Assembly: GCA_020161355.1 (NCBI GenBank)
Contig: JAIUOF010000007.1
Location: 1-64,000, forward strand
Reading direction: 5' to 3'
Length of the DNA stretch: 64,000 nt
Origin: Bacteroidota bacterium
GTDB lineage: Bacteria; Bacteroidota; Bacteroidia; Cytophagales; Spirosomataceae
Part shown: positions 34,517-43,613 of the stretch, piece after piece
Numbering within the stretch: the stretch's first letter is position 1
Layout of the letters: every line of letters starts with the position of its first letter
The notes under the pieces: model-generated
Database searches by the model: none
Told to the model about the DNA's origin: nothing
What the model saw: the letters and a program-made list of their open reading frames with translations, nothing else
Program-made: the position numbers and the translations under genes

Positions 34517-36008
34517 AATAATCTCTTGTTTTAATTTTTAAATAAATTTTTTCGATAAAAATTCCTCCTGTCATTATAAAAAATGGAAGGCTCGCCAGAA
34601 TGTATCTCCATTCTGGTAACCAGGAGAATACATAAATAAAAAGCAAATAGAAACTTAAAAGTGATAACAGTTTAATGACTTTGTTTTTTGAAAAAAATAG
34701 GAGGGTAATACTTCCCAATACACCAAAAAATATACTAAGTGAATAAGAAATATTCCAAATGATTTTTATCCATTTGATTTTTGGGCTTTTACTTTTTATG
34801 GGTGCAAATGGAGGTTGGTGATAATATTTTTCTGCAAATAAATCCTGGTTAACAATCAGTAATAGCACACTAAATTTATTTAAAAATCTTGATTTTATCG
34901 GATGTTCATTTTTTAAAGATTCTATGATTAAATTCATTTTGTTAAATACAACTGCTTTGGAGCTAATAATTTTATTTACCGAATCAACGGGCAATTTATT
35001 TTTGAAATCACGGTTGGGCGAATATAAAAATGGTACGGTCTCTCTGTAAACCTGTATTGCTTTTAAATTTTCCTTGTTAAAGAAATTAGTTTCCATGTCT
35101 TGGAAGCTGATAATTGATGGGAATTTTACTTTTGGAAGCGGATAAATATCTAATTCCAAGGGTCTTTGTGTCACATTTTCCCAATTGTTTTGATCAAAAT
35201 TCAGACCCGAAAACAACCACATTGAGCCATAGTAGTTTTCCATTGATTCATAAGAGTCCTGATAGTTTGAGGATTTTGAAATAATAATTACCTCTTTATA
35301 TCTATAAAAGTTAAACCCGATCCAGATTAATTCAAAAAATAAAAAACTAGAAATAAAAATTGTAGAATATTTTAATCTTCGTTTAATTGTTTGGCTGACA
35401 AAGCCAAAAATATTAAATAATATTACAAGAAAGATTATTATAGCTAGTGGTAAGTAAATAGTTTTTAGGAATGCAGCGATCGCTAGAAATAATCCGCTAA
35501 AAAACGCATTTTTAATTTGTTTGTTTTTTTGGGTAATAAATCTATAAAAAAAGAGTACTGAGCATAAGATTAAAAAAGTTGAGTAAGTTTCAGTCATTAT
35601 TCTGACATCATAAAATGAAAAGTAAGGTACAAATGCAAAGAACAGAGTTGTGTAGAATGTTGCTTTTTGTGAGATAATTTTCTGCAAAATAATATAAAAT
35701 ATGAAAATCGAAATGTAGGCACAAATTAATTGTGAAATAACAAGTAATTGCTCATATTTTGAATCAGAAATTAGTCTGAAAAGACTAATAATCAGGCTGT
35801 AAATCGGAAGTCTGTTGGGTTCAAGATTTTTAAGAATATCGATCGAACCAGTTATATAATTGAAAGTGTCAGCAGAATCAAAAACAAGAAAACTTCTCTT
35901 TGGGTAGGGGAATTGAAAGACAATAAAAATACTTAAAGTCTTAAATAAAAGAAAAATCAAAAAATGCTTAAACATTCTTTGATTGTCGTGAATCCAATTG
36001 TTTTTCAT
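34479..36008 (-). CDS. Polytopic membrane glycosyltransferase-like protein
   Basis: 509 residues with about ten to twelve hydrophobic helices. A first-loop acidic motif (FDSADTFNYITGS), RLPIYSL and a conserved second-loop-like segment (VRIMTETYSTFLIL) resemble GT39/ArnT-type enzymes that use polyprenyl-linked sugars. A long extracytoplasmic loop lies between about 240 and 390. It probably transfers a sugar to an envelope glycan. It is strongly AT-rich. The C-terminal 11 codons lie antisense inside the end of rsmF. It is bracketed by two copies of the rsmF 3' end, so it may be an insertion. Weak sequence motifs keep the family call tentative. Confidence 0.65.
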   Translation of the reverse strand: MKNNWIHDNQRMFKHFLIFLLFKTLSIFIVFQFPYPKRSFLVFDSADTFNYITGSIDILKNLEPNRLPIYSLIISLFRLISDSKYEQLLVISQLICAYISIFIFYIILQKIISQKATFYTTLFFAFVPYFSFYDVRIMTETYSTFLILCSVLFFYRFITQKNKQIKNAFFSGLFLAIAAFLKTIYLPLAIIIFLVILFNIFGFVSQTIKRRLKYSTIFISSFLFFELIWIGFNFYRYKEVIIISKSSNYQDSYESMENYYGSMWLFSGLNFDQNNWENVTQRPLELDIYPLPKVKFPSIISFQDMETNFFNKENLKAIQVYRETVPFLYSPNRDFKNKLPVDSVNKIISSKAVVFNKMNLIIESLKNEHPIKSRFLNKFSVLLLIVNQDLFAEKYYHQPPFAPIKSKSPKIKWIKIIWNISYSLSIFFGVLGSITLLFFSKNKVIKLLSLLSFYLLFIYVFSWLPEWRYILASLPFFIMTGGIFIEKIYLKIKTRDYSPTQSPSLSAIR

Positions 36009-36135
36009 ACTGTGGGTATAAGTACTTTTTAGAAAATATTGGGACCTATTTTTATTCTAAATAGTGTAAAAATGAATTTCCAAAATTAATGAAAACGTTC
36101 TAATAATTTATGATTTTTTACAAAAAGAACTATTT

Positions 36136-36351
36136 TTGAAATTATCTTTTTTATACGATAATAATCATTTCTCGATTAAAAATGGTTATTGCCATATTCA
36201 GGAAAATAACATTCTGAATCACAAAAAAACTATTATATACTGTGACTTTTGGAATAATAACAAGTTTAATCTTTTGCAGTTAAAAAAAATCGGAAACCGA
36301 ACCAACAACTATCTGCCTACCGAGTGGCGGATAAGGATGGTGATTGAATAG
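36136..36351 (+). pseudogene. ORF ending in a displaced copy of the rsmF C-terminus
   Basis: The open frame could encode 71 residues, but only its last 22 codons are recognisable: they match the rsmF C-terminus (KKIGNRTNNYLPTEWRIRM-V-IE, stop). The first 49 residues show no similarity to rsmF and are probably chance coding or a remnant. No promoter was seen. It is best read as the orphaned end of an rsmF allele. Confidence 0.7.
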
Positions 36352-36353
36352 GG
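36281..36353 (+). repeat. Direct repeat copy 2: displaced rsmF 3' end
   Basis: Over 22 codons it differs from copy 1 at seven bases: AGA/CGA, AAT/AAC, TTA/CTG (two), GAA/GAG, GAG/GTG and GAG/GAA. Six are silent, which indicates it evolved as coding sequence before it was displaced. Confidence 0.88.
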
Positions 36354-36370
36354 ATATAAATAAAAACCTG

Positions 36371-36378
36371 TATTTTTG
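36371..36378 (+). promoter_or_regulatory. -7 box of the outer-membrane protein gene at 36397
   Basis: TATTTTTG matches TAnnTTTG. It lies 18 bp before TTG at 36397 and overlaps the TTG at 36376, favouring the later start. Confidence 0.6.
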
Positions 36379-36396
36379 CATATAATCTCATTTCTT

Positions 36397-36951
36397 TTGA
36401 AAAAAAGCATAGCAATATTAACATTGTTAATTTTTAACTTCAGTCTTTCTGCACAGGAGAAATTGGCCATTGGGGGAGGTGGAAGTTATAATTTTCCTCT
36501 GGAATCCAGCGGTTTTAACTTCAAAGCTATGTTTCCTTTGACCCAAAAGTTGCAGGCACTTCCGGGGTTCAGATATTATCCAACATCCAATGCAGTGAGT
36601 GAATATTTCGGAAGTTTGCAGGTGAATTATTTGATTTTAAATTCATTTAGATCAAAATCTTACAATAAAGCGATATTTAATTCCAATTTACCTGCTCTTT
36701 ACACACTTGCCAGTTTTGAATATAATCATTGGTTAAATTATCAACCCACAAAGAATACCAAAGCAAAGGAAAATAATTTTTTGGGTTTAGTGGGGGCAGG
36801 TATAGCTTATGGCAGGCAAAGTATTAGGATCTATGCCGAATTGAAATATAATCCACTTTGGAATGAGTCAAATACTGATTTTGGAGTAATGGTATTCCCC
36901 GGGTTTTTTAAATTAAAAAATTCCCAACTTGATTGTCCAAAAATAAAATAA
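36397..36951 (+). CDS. Predicted outer-membrane barrel protein
   Basis: 184 residues from TTG at 36397. The signal peptide (KKSIAILTLLIFNFSLSAQ) is followed by alternating hydrophobic/polar strands with Gly- and aromatic-rich turns (GGGGSYNFPLE, FKAMFPL, FRYYPTS, AGIAYGRQSIRIYAELKYN), as in small eight-strand barrels. No specific family was recognised. A lipoprotein gene starts 5 bp after the stop, so the two are probably co-transcribed and may work together at the outer membrane. Confidence 0.65.
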   Translation: MKKSIAILTLLIFNFSLSAQEKLAIGGGGSYNFPLESSGFNFKAMFPLTQKLQALPGFRYYPTSNAVSEYFGSLQVNYLILNSFRSKSYNKAIFNSNLPALYTLASFEYNHWLNYQPTKNTKAKENNFLGLVGAGIAYGRQSIRIYAELKYNPLWNESNTDFGVMVFPGFFKLKNSQLDCPKIK

Positions 36952-36956
36952 TTAAA

Positions 36957-37901
36957 ATGAAAAAAACACAAAAAGGGATATTGGTTTTTCTGGTTTTATT
37001 AATTTTTGCATGTTCGCAGGAAAGACTTTTTCCAGTTTCTACTGAAAGCGAAGATCTTTCAAAAGTGAATTTTGTCGATGCAAAAAACACTTTGGTGGAT
37101 TTAGGTCCAAAGTCTGAAAAATTAACCATAAAAAACGAATCCCAAATTCCGATAATAACCAAGAACGGCAACAGAATATATCTCTATCAATACCACCTTG
37201 CTACACTGGATGGCAAAAGTGTTTCTTATCCTTATGATGTCGAAATTATAGAGCTTGGAAGCCTTAAAGACATGATATTGTTTGATAAACCTACCGTATC
37301 TTATGGTAAAATCTTGTCAACTGCCGGTTCTTTTTATCTTAATGCTACAAAAGATCAAAACCAGCTGAAAATTTCAAATTTAAGTTATCCTTCAATCCAA
37401 TACAGATCAAATTTTGGTCTTGATAGAGACATGAATCTTTTCTATGGAGAACTAAATAAGGAAAATCAGTTTAATTGGTTCCCAACTAAAGAAATTGATA
37501 CCGGTGGCGGACCTATTCAATCGAGAGAAGGTTTGAGTATTAGTGATGACTTTTATTATATTTTCCCTTCTACGCTGGGATGGATCAATGTAGATAAATT
37601 TGTGAATGTTGCAACTGAGAAAACTACTATGGTTTTTAAAAGTTTAGTTCCGGATCTGGAAAAAATAGCTTTATTTGTGGTTTTACCCGAAATCAATTCA
37701 GTAATGCATGTTTATAGCGGAAAATCATTTGAGATTCCGGTGGGCATGATGGCAAATATTATGGCAGTTGCAAAAGATACTGAAGGACAGTATTTTTCTT
37801 ATATCGAAAAAGTCAAAGTAAAAAAAGGACTGACAGTTGAAATAAAATTGAGTAAAACCACTGAAGCTGAATTAATTAACGCCCTTAAAGTATATGAATG
37901 A
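36957..37901 (+). CDS. Lipoprotein of unknown function
   Basis: 314 residues from ATG at 36957, chosen because it gives a clean lipoprotein signal: VFLVLLIFAC with the lipobox cysteine at residue 20. An upstream in-frame start at 36933 adds eight residues without reason. The mature part is beta-rich with no recognised motif; the last 60 residues (VYSGKSFEIPVG...VEIKLSK) look like a small beta-sandwich. It lies between the barrel gene and a methyltransferase gene, with only 6 bp to the latter. Confidence 0.65.
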   Translation: MKKTQKGILVFLVLLIFACSQERLFPVSTESEDLSKVNFVDAKNTLVDLGPKSEKLTIKNESQIPIITKNGNRIYLYQYHLATLDGKSVSYPYDVEIIELGSLKDMILFDKPTVSYGKILSTAGSFYLNATKDQNQLKISNLSYPSIQYRSNFGLDRDMNLFYGELNKENQFNWFPTKEIDTGGGPIQSREGLSISDDFYYIFPSTLGWINVDKFVNVATEKTTMVFKSLVPDLEKIALFVVLPEINSVMHVYSGKSFEIPVGMMANIMAVAKDTEGQYFSYIEKVKVKKGLTVEIKLSKTTEAELINALKVYE

Positions 37902-37907
37902 AATAAA

Positions 37908-38699
37908 ATGAAACCCTTATCGGCTCTCGATTGGTATTCTGACAGATTATTGCTTAATAATTTGACATTTAGACTACAACATCCAAAAATGGATGCTTGG
38001 GATGGAGATGAAAATCATTTTATTTTTTACAAAGACAAAAAATTAATTGACCAATACCAAATTTTTTTCAATACACAACCATTAGATTTTGCCCCTAAAA
38101 ACATCATCGAAATCGGAATGTGGGATGGTGGCAGTGCTGTCTTCTGGAACGAGATTTTTGAACCCAACTTGCTGGTTGGTATTGACCTGCTTGATACCGG
38201 CGGCGGGGAATATTTTAAAAAATATAAATCTTCATCTCTAAAATCCTACTGGGGGACCAATCAGGCTGATGCCCAAAAACTTAGGCAAATTGTGAAGGAG
38301 AACTTTGGTCCCAATCAGATTGATTTGATTTTTGATGATGCCTCACATTTATATAAACCATCGCTTATCTCCTTCAATACGCTTTTTCCTTATATGAAAA
38401 AGGGTGGGTTGTACATCATTGAAGACTGGGCCTGGTTTCACTGGAAAGGCCATGAAAACGTGTTTCCGGTCGGCAGTCAGCCCACCAGACTGGTGTTTCA
38501 ATTGGTTGAGGCTTGTGCTAATCCGGGATTGATTGAATCGGTCAATGTGTATTCTGGATTTGTTGCCATAAAACGAAGTCAGGAAGAATTTAAGGGTGTT
38601 GTTGAGGATTATGAACTTGAAAATCATATTTACCGACATCCGATTCCTCTGGTAAAAAAACTCAAGTTTAATTTAAAAGAATTGTTGAAAAAAGCGTAA
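37908..38699 (+). CDS. Class I SAM-dependent methyltransferase-like protein
   Basis: 263 residues. The SAM-binding strand NIIEIGMWDGGSAVFW (about 65-80) is followed by the acidic strand end LLVGIDLLD, a DLIFDDASHLYKPS segment and GGLYIIEDWAW, which match cephalosporin-hydroxylase/MycE-type methyltransferases acting on sugar or macrolide hydroxyls. In this setting it may methylate a sugar of a surface glycan. It follows the lipoprotein gene by 6 bp and may share its transcript. Confidence 0.7.
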   Translation: MKPLSALDWYSDRLLLNNLTFRLQHPKMDAWDGDENHFIFYKDKKLIDQYQIFFNTQPLDFAPKNIIEIGMWDGGSAVFWNEIFEPNLLVGIDLLDTGGGEYFKKYKSSSLKSYWGTNQADAQKLRQIVKENFGPNQIDLIFDDASHLYKPSLISFNTLFPYMKKGGLYIIEDWAWFHWKGHENVFPVGSQPTRLVFQLVEACANPGLIESVNVYSGFVAIKRSQEEFKGVVEDYELENHIYRHPIPLVKKLKFNLKELLKKA

Positions 38700-39174
38700 T
38701 AATTATTTAGTCATTCAGAGGTTGGTCAAATCAAATGCGAGCCAAGTTTTAAAGGCATATGACGCTTAATGCTACTCTGAAAGATTCAAGGTCATTCTAG
38801 GAAATTTCTAAAAAGCCTTTAATTGAATTTTTTTTACGCCAAAATCACAATATAAGGATTTAGTAAGGACCCGAGAAGAGAAATTTTAAAAACTGATTTT
38901 ACGGCAAAAATTTTTCCTCTACCAAGCTGTTTTTATAGGATTTATTGCTTTAAGTTGTGAAATTTGCACATTCAAAATTTAGAACGGCAGCTAAATAAGT
39001 TTGATGTTTTTTAATATTGAAAATTCGATTTCTCATAGATTTTAAAAGAAAAAAATAGATTTTAAATTAGTATTCCTTTAATAATTAAATACTTATTTCA
39101 AAAATAGAAATGTTATTTAAATCAATAGAAAGTACTGTAAACCAGTATTTTATAAAAAAATCTCGTACTAGTAA
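38700..39174. other. 475-bp AT-rich spacer, no feature recognised
   Basis: Both strands were read. There is no ORF with coding character, no tRNA and no strong hairpin with a T-run. Many short A/T runs are present. It could hold a promoter for the downstream GT11 gene, but no consensus box near 39175 was convincing. Confidence 0.5.
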
Positions 39175-39990
39175 ATGGTATTTTTAAAAGACAAAACCGG
39201 GAGTTTAGGCAATAATTTATTTGAATTCGGTACTTTTTTGGCAAAATCTCTTCACGACAATCAATGGTTGATAAATTTCAATTTTCTTGATAACCGCAAA
39301 TATTTTATTGGGACAAGATACTGTACAAATTTTAAATTTAAAGTATTTTTCGGTTTTAGATTTAATGTAATTAACCGTCTGATTAGTTTTTTTATTCTGA
39401 AAATTGTAAAATTTCAAAGATTAGAAAATTATAATTCCCCGTTTGACCTGAAATCAATTAATTTTAAGAATAAAAATATCCTTAAAGCCGGCAATTGGTT
39501 TACAGACTTCGAAACATTTTATTCTAAAGCTGATCAACTCAGAGCTTTTTTTTCGCTTACTCCGGCATCACAAGCAGTGGTCAATAATCATATTGCTAGT
39601 ATTTCAGAACCCGAGGCACTTTTGGTAGGGGTACATATCAGAAGAGGAGATTATAAAGATTTTTTGGGTGGTCAATTTTATTTCGAGATTGATACCTACA
39701 AAAAAATGATGGATCAGGTTTTAGGGATTTTCCCAGATAAAAAGTTGAAATTCCTGATTTCAAGTGATGAATCATTTTCCACCGATGATTTCTCAGGTTT
39801 TAACACCTGTTTTACCCCAAATCATTATGTTTTTGACATGTATTGTTTAGCCGCATGTGATTATATCATCGGCCCTCCAAGTACCTACACCATGTGGGCT
39901 TCATTTTATGGTAAAGTCCCAATCCAGAAAATCAGGACTCAGAATCAGATTCTTTCCGAAAAGGGCTTTGCACTGGATTTTGGATATTAA
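39175..39990 (+). CDS. Alpha-1,2-fucosyltransferase-like glycosyltransferase (GT11)
   Basis: 271 residues. The GT11 signature HIRRGDY is at 154-160; the N-terminal GSLGNNLFEFGTFL matches the family's GxLGNxLFxyA start, and FSSD-type and GPPSTYTMWASFYG segments complete the donor site. The enzymes add fucose (or a related deoxysugar) from GDP-sugar to galactose on polysaccharide or glycolipid. It is part of the surface glycan region. Confidence 0.82.
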   Translation: MVFLKDKTGSLGNNLFEFGTFLAKSLHDNQWLINFNFLDNRKYFIGTRYCTNFKFKVFFGFRFNVINRLISFFILKIVKFQRLENYNSPFDLKSINFKNKNILKAGNWFTDFETFYSKADQLRAFFSLTPASQAVVNNHIASISEPEALLVGVHIRRGDYKDFLGGQFYFEIDTYKKMMDQVLGIFPDKKLKFLISSDESFSTDDFSGFNTCFTPNHYVFDMYCLAACDYIIGPPSTYTMWASFYGKVPIQKIRTQNQILSEKGFALDFGY

Positions 39991-40135
39991 ATTTATCAAA
40001 GCTTGTCAGTCATATTCCTCTGATTTCAATTACCTGAAGTCGTTTTTCTGGTATCTTTTATTACTATTTTGACTTGTATTTTTGGAGTAAAAACCGAAAA
40101 AGCATTTACGGAAGATTACCCAAATTAGGTCTCCA

Positions 40136-40169
40136 TTTGCAATTATTTCACTATATTTTCCTAAATTTG
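40136..40169 (+). promoter_or_regulatory. Promoter of the glycosyltransferase set at 40201
   Basis: TTTG at 40136-40139 and TAAATTTG at 40162-40169 are 22 bp apart, a consensus match. The ATG at 40201 is 31 bp downstream. It may drive the next three genes. Confidence 0.7.
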
Positions 40170-40200
40170 TCCGATATTTTTCAATAAGAATCAGACCGTA

Positions 40201-41196
40201 ATGCCCAAAAAGTTCGCCTTTACAATTTGCAGTATCAATTATCTCGCTCAGGCCAGGGTATTATCAAATTCTTTGAAAAAAACTAACCCCGATTATGATT
40301 TTGTAATTGGTCTCTGTGATAAAATAGAAGGCAGTGGTGTCGATATTTCAAAACTTGAGGGTTTAAATCTCCTCGAAGTTCACAATATTGGGATTGAGGC
40401 ATTTGATGAAATGTGTGACCGCTACGACATCACCGAGCTTAATACCGCCGTAAAGCCTTTTTATATTAATTATTTCTTTAAGGAATATGAAGATATTCAC
40501 TCAGTAATATACTTTGATCCGGATATCGAAATTTTTGAGCCTCTGACAGGAATAGAGGAAGGCCTGGCGAGCCATAATATTGTTTTAACGCCTCATTTTT
40601 ATACGCCGATTTTTGATGAAAAAAGCCGTACAGAGCAGCAAATGTTTGTAAACGGCATATATAATCTTGGTTTTTTGGCGGTCAGTCGCTCAGTTGAAAC
40701 GCAAAAGTTTCTTGATTGGTGGATGTATAAACTCCGAAAAGAATGCTATATGGACATTCAAAACGGAATGTTTGTCGATCAGCTTTACTGTAACATGGTG
40801 CCCTTGTATTATGAAGGCGTAAAAATTGATAAATATCCCGGTTATAATATCGCTTATTGGAATTTGCACGAAAGGCAATTTACACTTTCCGGCGGAAAAT
40901 ATCTGGTGAATGGTCAGCCACTGGTATTTTTTCATTATAGTGGTATTAATTTCACTGACCCCGATAATATTTCACGCTGGCAGGACAGGTTTGATCTTAA
41001 TAACAGACCCGAGCTCAGGCCATTGTATGAAAACTACAGAAAGCAAATCGCAGATGCCGAAAATGCCTATCTAAAGACTATCAGGTGCTTTTATCTAAAA
41101 CCGGTGCCAGTTTTACCCAAAAAAAGTCTTTTGAAAAGAGCACTTACATCTGTAACTTACAGGATATATAATTTTTTTGAAAAACTGCCTGTTTGA
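40201..41196 (+). CDS. GT8-like glycosyltransferase
   Basis: 331 residues. The N-terminus (FTICSINYLAQARVLSNSL) and the metal-binding Asp106-Pro-Asp108 motif (IYFDPDIEIF) fit a GT-A fold of the GT8 type. A conserved late segment (FVDQLYCNMVP...YNIAYWNLHER...PLVFFHYSG) is typical of proteins found in polysaccharide clusters. Acceptor and donor sugars are unknown. Its stop precedes the next ATG by 1 bp. Confidence 0.78.
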   Translation: MPKKFAFTICSINYLAQARVLSNSLKKTNPDYDFVIGLCDKIEGSGVDISKLEGLNLLEVHNIGIEAFDEMCDRYDITELNTAVKPFYINYFFKEYEDIHSVIYFDPDIEIFEPLTGIEEGLASHNIVLTPHFYTPIFDEKSRTEQQMFVNGIYNLGFLAVSRSVETQKFLDWWMYKLRKECYMDIQNGMFVDQLYCNMVPLYYEGVKIDKYPGYNIAYWNLHERQFTLSGGKYLVNGQPLVFFHYSGINFTDPDNISRWQDRFDLNNRPELRPLYENYRKQIADAENAYLKTIRCFYLKPVPVLPKKSLLKRALTSVTYRIYNFFEKLPV

Positions 41197-41197
41197 T

Positions 41198-42445
41198 ATG
41201 AAAATTCTGATTGTTTCGGTGGTGTATCCATATCCTGCAGATGCCGGTGGTAGTGCAGGCACATTTAAGATGATAGATTATCTTCGAAAATCTGCCGAAA
41301 TTACCCTGCTATGCCCCCGTACCAATCCCAAAGATCACTACGAACTGCAAACCTTATGGCCCAATGTTGATATCAAACTTTTCGGTGCTGACTCAGTGGC
41401 AAACCACGGATTTTCAATAAAAGAAACCATCAAAAAAGTTTGGAGAAGAAGAGCAGAGACCAAAGAAGAAGAATTTAAGAATTCAATGCTTTTTTTCAGA
41501 ACAGGAATTACCGAATATTACTTTGATAATTTAATAGATCAGGTTAAAAATATCTGCAATAGAACTCAGTTTGACCTGGCAGTAGTTGAGTTTATCGACC
41601 TTGCACCTATAGTTGCGTTTTTGCCTGCAAATCTTTCGAAGGTTTTTGTTCATCATGAAATAAGGCACCGGAGGATGGAACTGGAATTTAATACCCTGGA
41701 AAACAAACCAATAGGTGGTGAATGGAAGATATTCAATACAAAACTTCTGGAAGTAGCCTTGTTAAACAGATTTGATAAGGTCATTTGTCTTACCGACCAG
41801 GATAAAATATTCCTCGAAGAAGATGGTGTGCTGCCAGAAAAAATTGAGGTGTCGCCCTTGTCGGTACAAATTACCGACCATAATATCAATATCCCCTTTA
41901 GTTTTACCAATCGCCTGGTATATTTGGGGCCGGAAATTCACTTTCCAAATCTTGATGCCGTGGATTGGTTTCTGACCAATTGCTGGACATCCCTGAAGAA
42001 CCGTTTTCCTGATCTTCATTTTGAGGTGGTGGGGAAATGGAAGAAAGAAACACGGACTAAATATGAGAAACTACCCGGGGTAAAATTTCATGGCTATGTA
42101 GAAGAGCTGGATGAAGTTCTGGAGGGAGCAATTATGGTGGTTCCGCTCAGGATTGGTAGTGGTATGCGGATGAAAATATTGGAGGGGGCATCGTGGCACA
42201 TGCCTATCGTAAGCACACCGATAGGAGCAGAAGGCCTCCCTATGGAAAACGGACACAACTGTTTCCTTGCAGAAAAAGCCTCCGACTTTGTGGAGGCTGT
42301 CGGGAAGTTGATAGAGAATAAAGAACTTCAGGTACAATTTATTGAAAATTCTAAAGAAATTATCCGGGTTGACTACTCCATAGAAGACTGCGGAAAAAGA
42401 AGATTGGAAATATTTGAAAATTTAGTAGCAACCAATGCCGGTTAA
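41198..42445 (+). CDS. Family 4-type glycosyltransferase
   Basis: 415 residues from ATG at 41198, just after the stop of the GT8-like gene; an earlier in-frame TTG at 41177 would overlap it. The GT-B fold is visible: N-terminal ILIVSVVYPYPADAGGS, and a C-terminal donor site with LEVVGKW-like and VVPLRIGSGMRMKILEG followed by STPIGAEGL. It probably transfers a nucleotide sugar in glycan assembly. Its stop overlaps the start of the next gene by 11 bp. Confidence 0.85.
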   Translation: MKILIVSVVYPYPADAGGSAGTFKMIDYLRKSAEITLLCPRTNPKDHYELQTLWPNVDIKLFGADSVANHGFSIKETIKKVWRRRAETKEEEFKNSMLFFRTGITEYYFDNLIDQVKNICNRTQFDLAVVEFIDLAPIVAFLPANLSKVFVHHEIRHRRMELEFNTLENKPIGGEWKIFNTKLLEVALLNRFDKVICLTDQDKIFLEEDGVLPEKIEVSPLSVQITDHNINIPFSFTNRLVYLGPEIHFPNLDAVDWFLTNCWTSLKNRFPDLHFEVVGKWKKETRTKYEKLPGVKFHGYVEELDEVLEGAIMVVPLRIGSGMRMKILEGASWHMPIVSTPIGAEGLPMENGHNCFLAEKASDFVEAVGKLIENKELQVQFIENSKEIIRVDYSIEDCGKRRLEIFENLVATNAG

Positions 42446-43514
42446 ACCTATCGCAATACATCTTCCTCAGTTTCATCCTACACCTGAAAACAACGAATGG
42501 TGGGGAGAAGGATTTACGGAATGGACCAACGTGGTCAGAGCCAAGGCTAATTTCAAAGGGCACTATCAGCCTCACTTACCCGCTGATTTGGGCTTTTATG
42601 ATTTGCGTTTACCAGAAGCCAGAAAAGCACAGGCCGATCTTGCCAAAGCTTACGGTATTCAGGGTTTTTGTTATTATCATTATTGGTTTGAAGGCAAAAG
42701 ATTGCTCAAAGAGCCGACCGAAGGTATTCTGGAGTCAGGAGAACCCGATTTTCCTTTTTGCCTTTTCTGGGCCAATGAATCATGGTCAAGAAGATGGCTG
42801 GGTGAGGAGAAGGAGGTTTTAATGAAACAAACCTATTCCGATGCTGATGATGAAAATCATGCCAGGTATCTGCTCCGGTTTTTTAAAGATCCAAGATATA
42901 TCAGAGTTCACGGTCGTCCGGTTTTTTTGATTTACAGACCTTACGATTTGCCTGATGTTAAAAAGACCATAGCCACTTTCAAAAGAGTTGCTGCCGAAAA
43001 TAATGTTCCAGAACCTTACATGATTGCTTCAAATGCTCAGGACAGAGACAAAAATCCTTTGGAATATGGATTTGACGATGTGATTTTCTTTGAACCCAAG
43101 CTTTATGTTCTGTCAGAATTTACCGTTGATGGACCCACCTGGAAGAAATTCGTGAGAAATCTTTTGCAAGGAATCGTTAGTGCTTCTTTGAAAGTATATC
43201 CTTACAAGCAATATAAAGAAAGGGCTGCCTTAGTCAATAAAAACGTACAATACAAAGGGCTACCCTGTACTCTGGTGGGTTTTGACAATACTGCCAGAAG
43301 AGGTAAAAATGCCATCACTATCACCGGCCAGAACACTGCTGATTTTGAGGATTCCCTCAGAAGAGCAGTAGAAGAGGTCAATGACAGGCCTGAAGATGAA
43401 AAGATAGTTTTTATCAATGCCTGGAACGAATGGGCAGAAGGCAATCATCTGGAACCTGATCAAAAAGATGGTTTGAAATATCTTGAGATTGTCAAAAAAG
43501 TATTTCTTTCCTGA
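42435..43514 (+). CDS. GH99-like/WbsX-type glycan protein
   Basis: 359 residues of the WbsX/glycosyltransferase WbsX family, which has a GH99-like TIM barrel. Typical pieces are IAIHLPQFHPTPENNEWWG, GFTEWTNV, GFCYYHYWFEGKRLL, FCLFWANESWSRRW and, near the end, AWNEWAEGNHLEPD. Members occur in O-antigen and capsule clusters. Whether they hydrolyse or transfer is not settled. It overlaps the GT4 gene and ends the set. Confidence 0.88.
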   Translation: MPVKPIAIHLPQFHPTPENNEWWGEGFTEWTNVVRAKANFKGHYQPHLPADLGFYDLRLPEARKAQADLAKAYGIQGFCYYHYWFEGKRLLKEPTEGILESGEPDFPFCLFWANESWSRRWLGEEKEVLMKQTYSDADDENHARYLLRFFKDPRYIRVHGRPVFLIYRPYDLPDVKKTIATFKRVAAENNVPEPYMIASNAQDRDKNPLEYGFDDVIFFEPKLYVLSEFTVDGPTWKKFVRNLLQGIVSASLKVYPYKQYKERAALVNKNVQYKGLPCTLVGFDNTARRGKNAITITGQNTADFEDSLRRAVEEVNDRPEDEKIVFINAWNEWAEGNHLEPDQKDGLKYLEIVKKVFLS

Positions 43515-43613
43515 AAATTGATTTTATTTGCAAAAAAATTACTCTATAATACCGATATTTTTTATCAACTACTCTTAAGGTTAAAACTTTTCTTAATATA
43601 AAACATTATTTTC

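Noticed and set aside
34479..36008. Insertion sequence or integron between the rsmF copies
   Set aside because: There is no transposase or integrase and no inverted repeat at the ends; only a membrane glycosyltransferase-like gene lies between.
38700..39174. Hidden small gene or RNA in the 475-bp spacer
   Set aside because: No ORF with coding character, tRNA fold or terminator was found on either strand.
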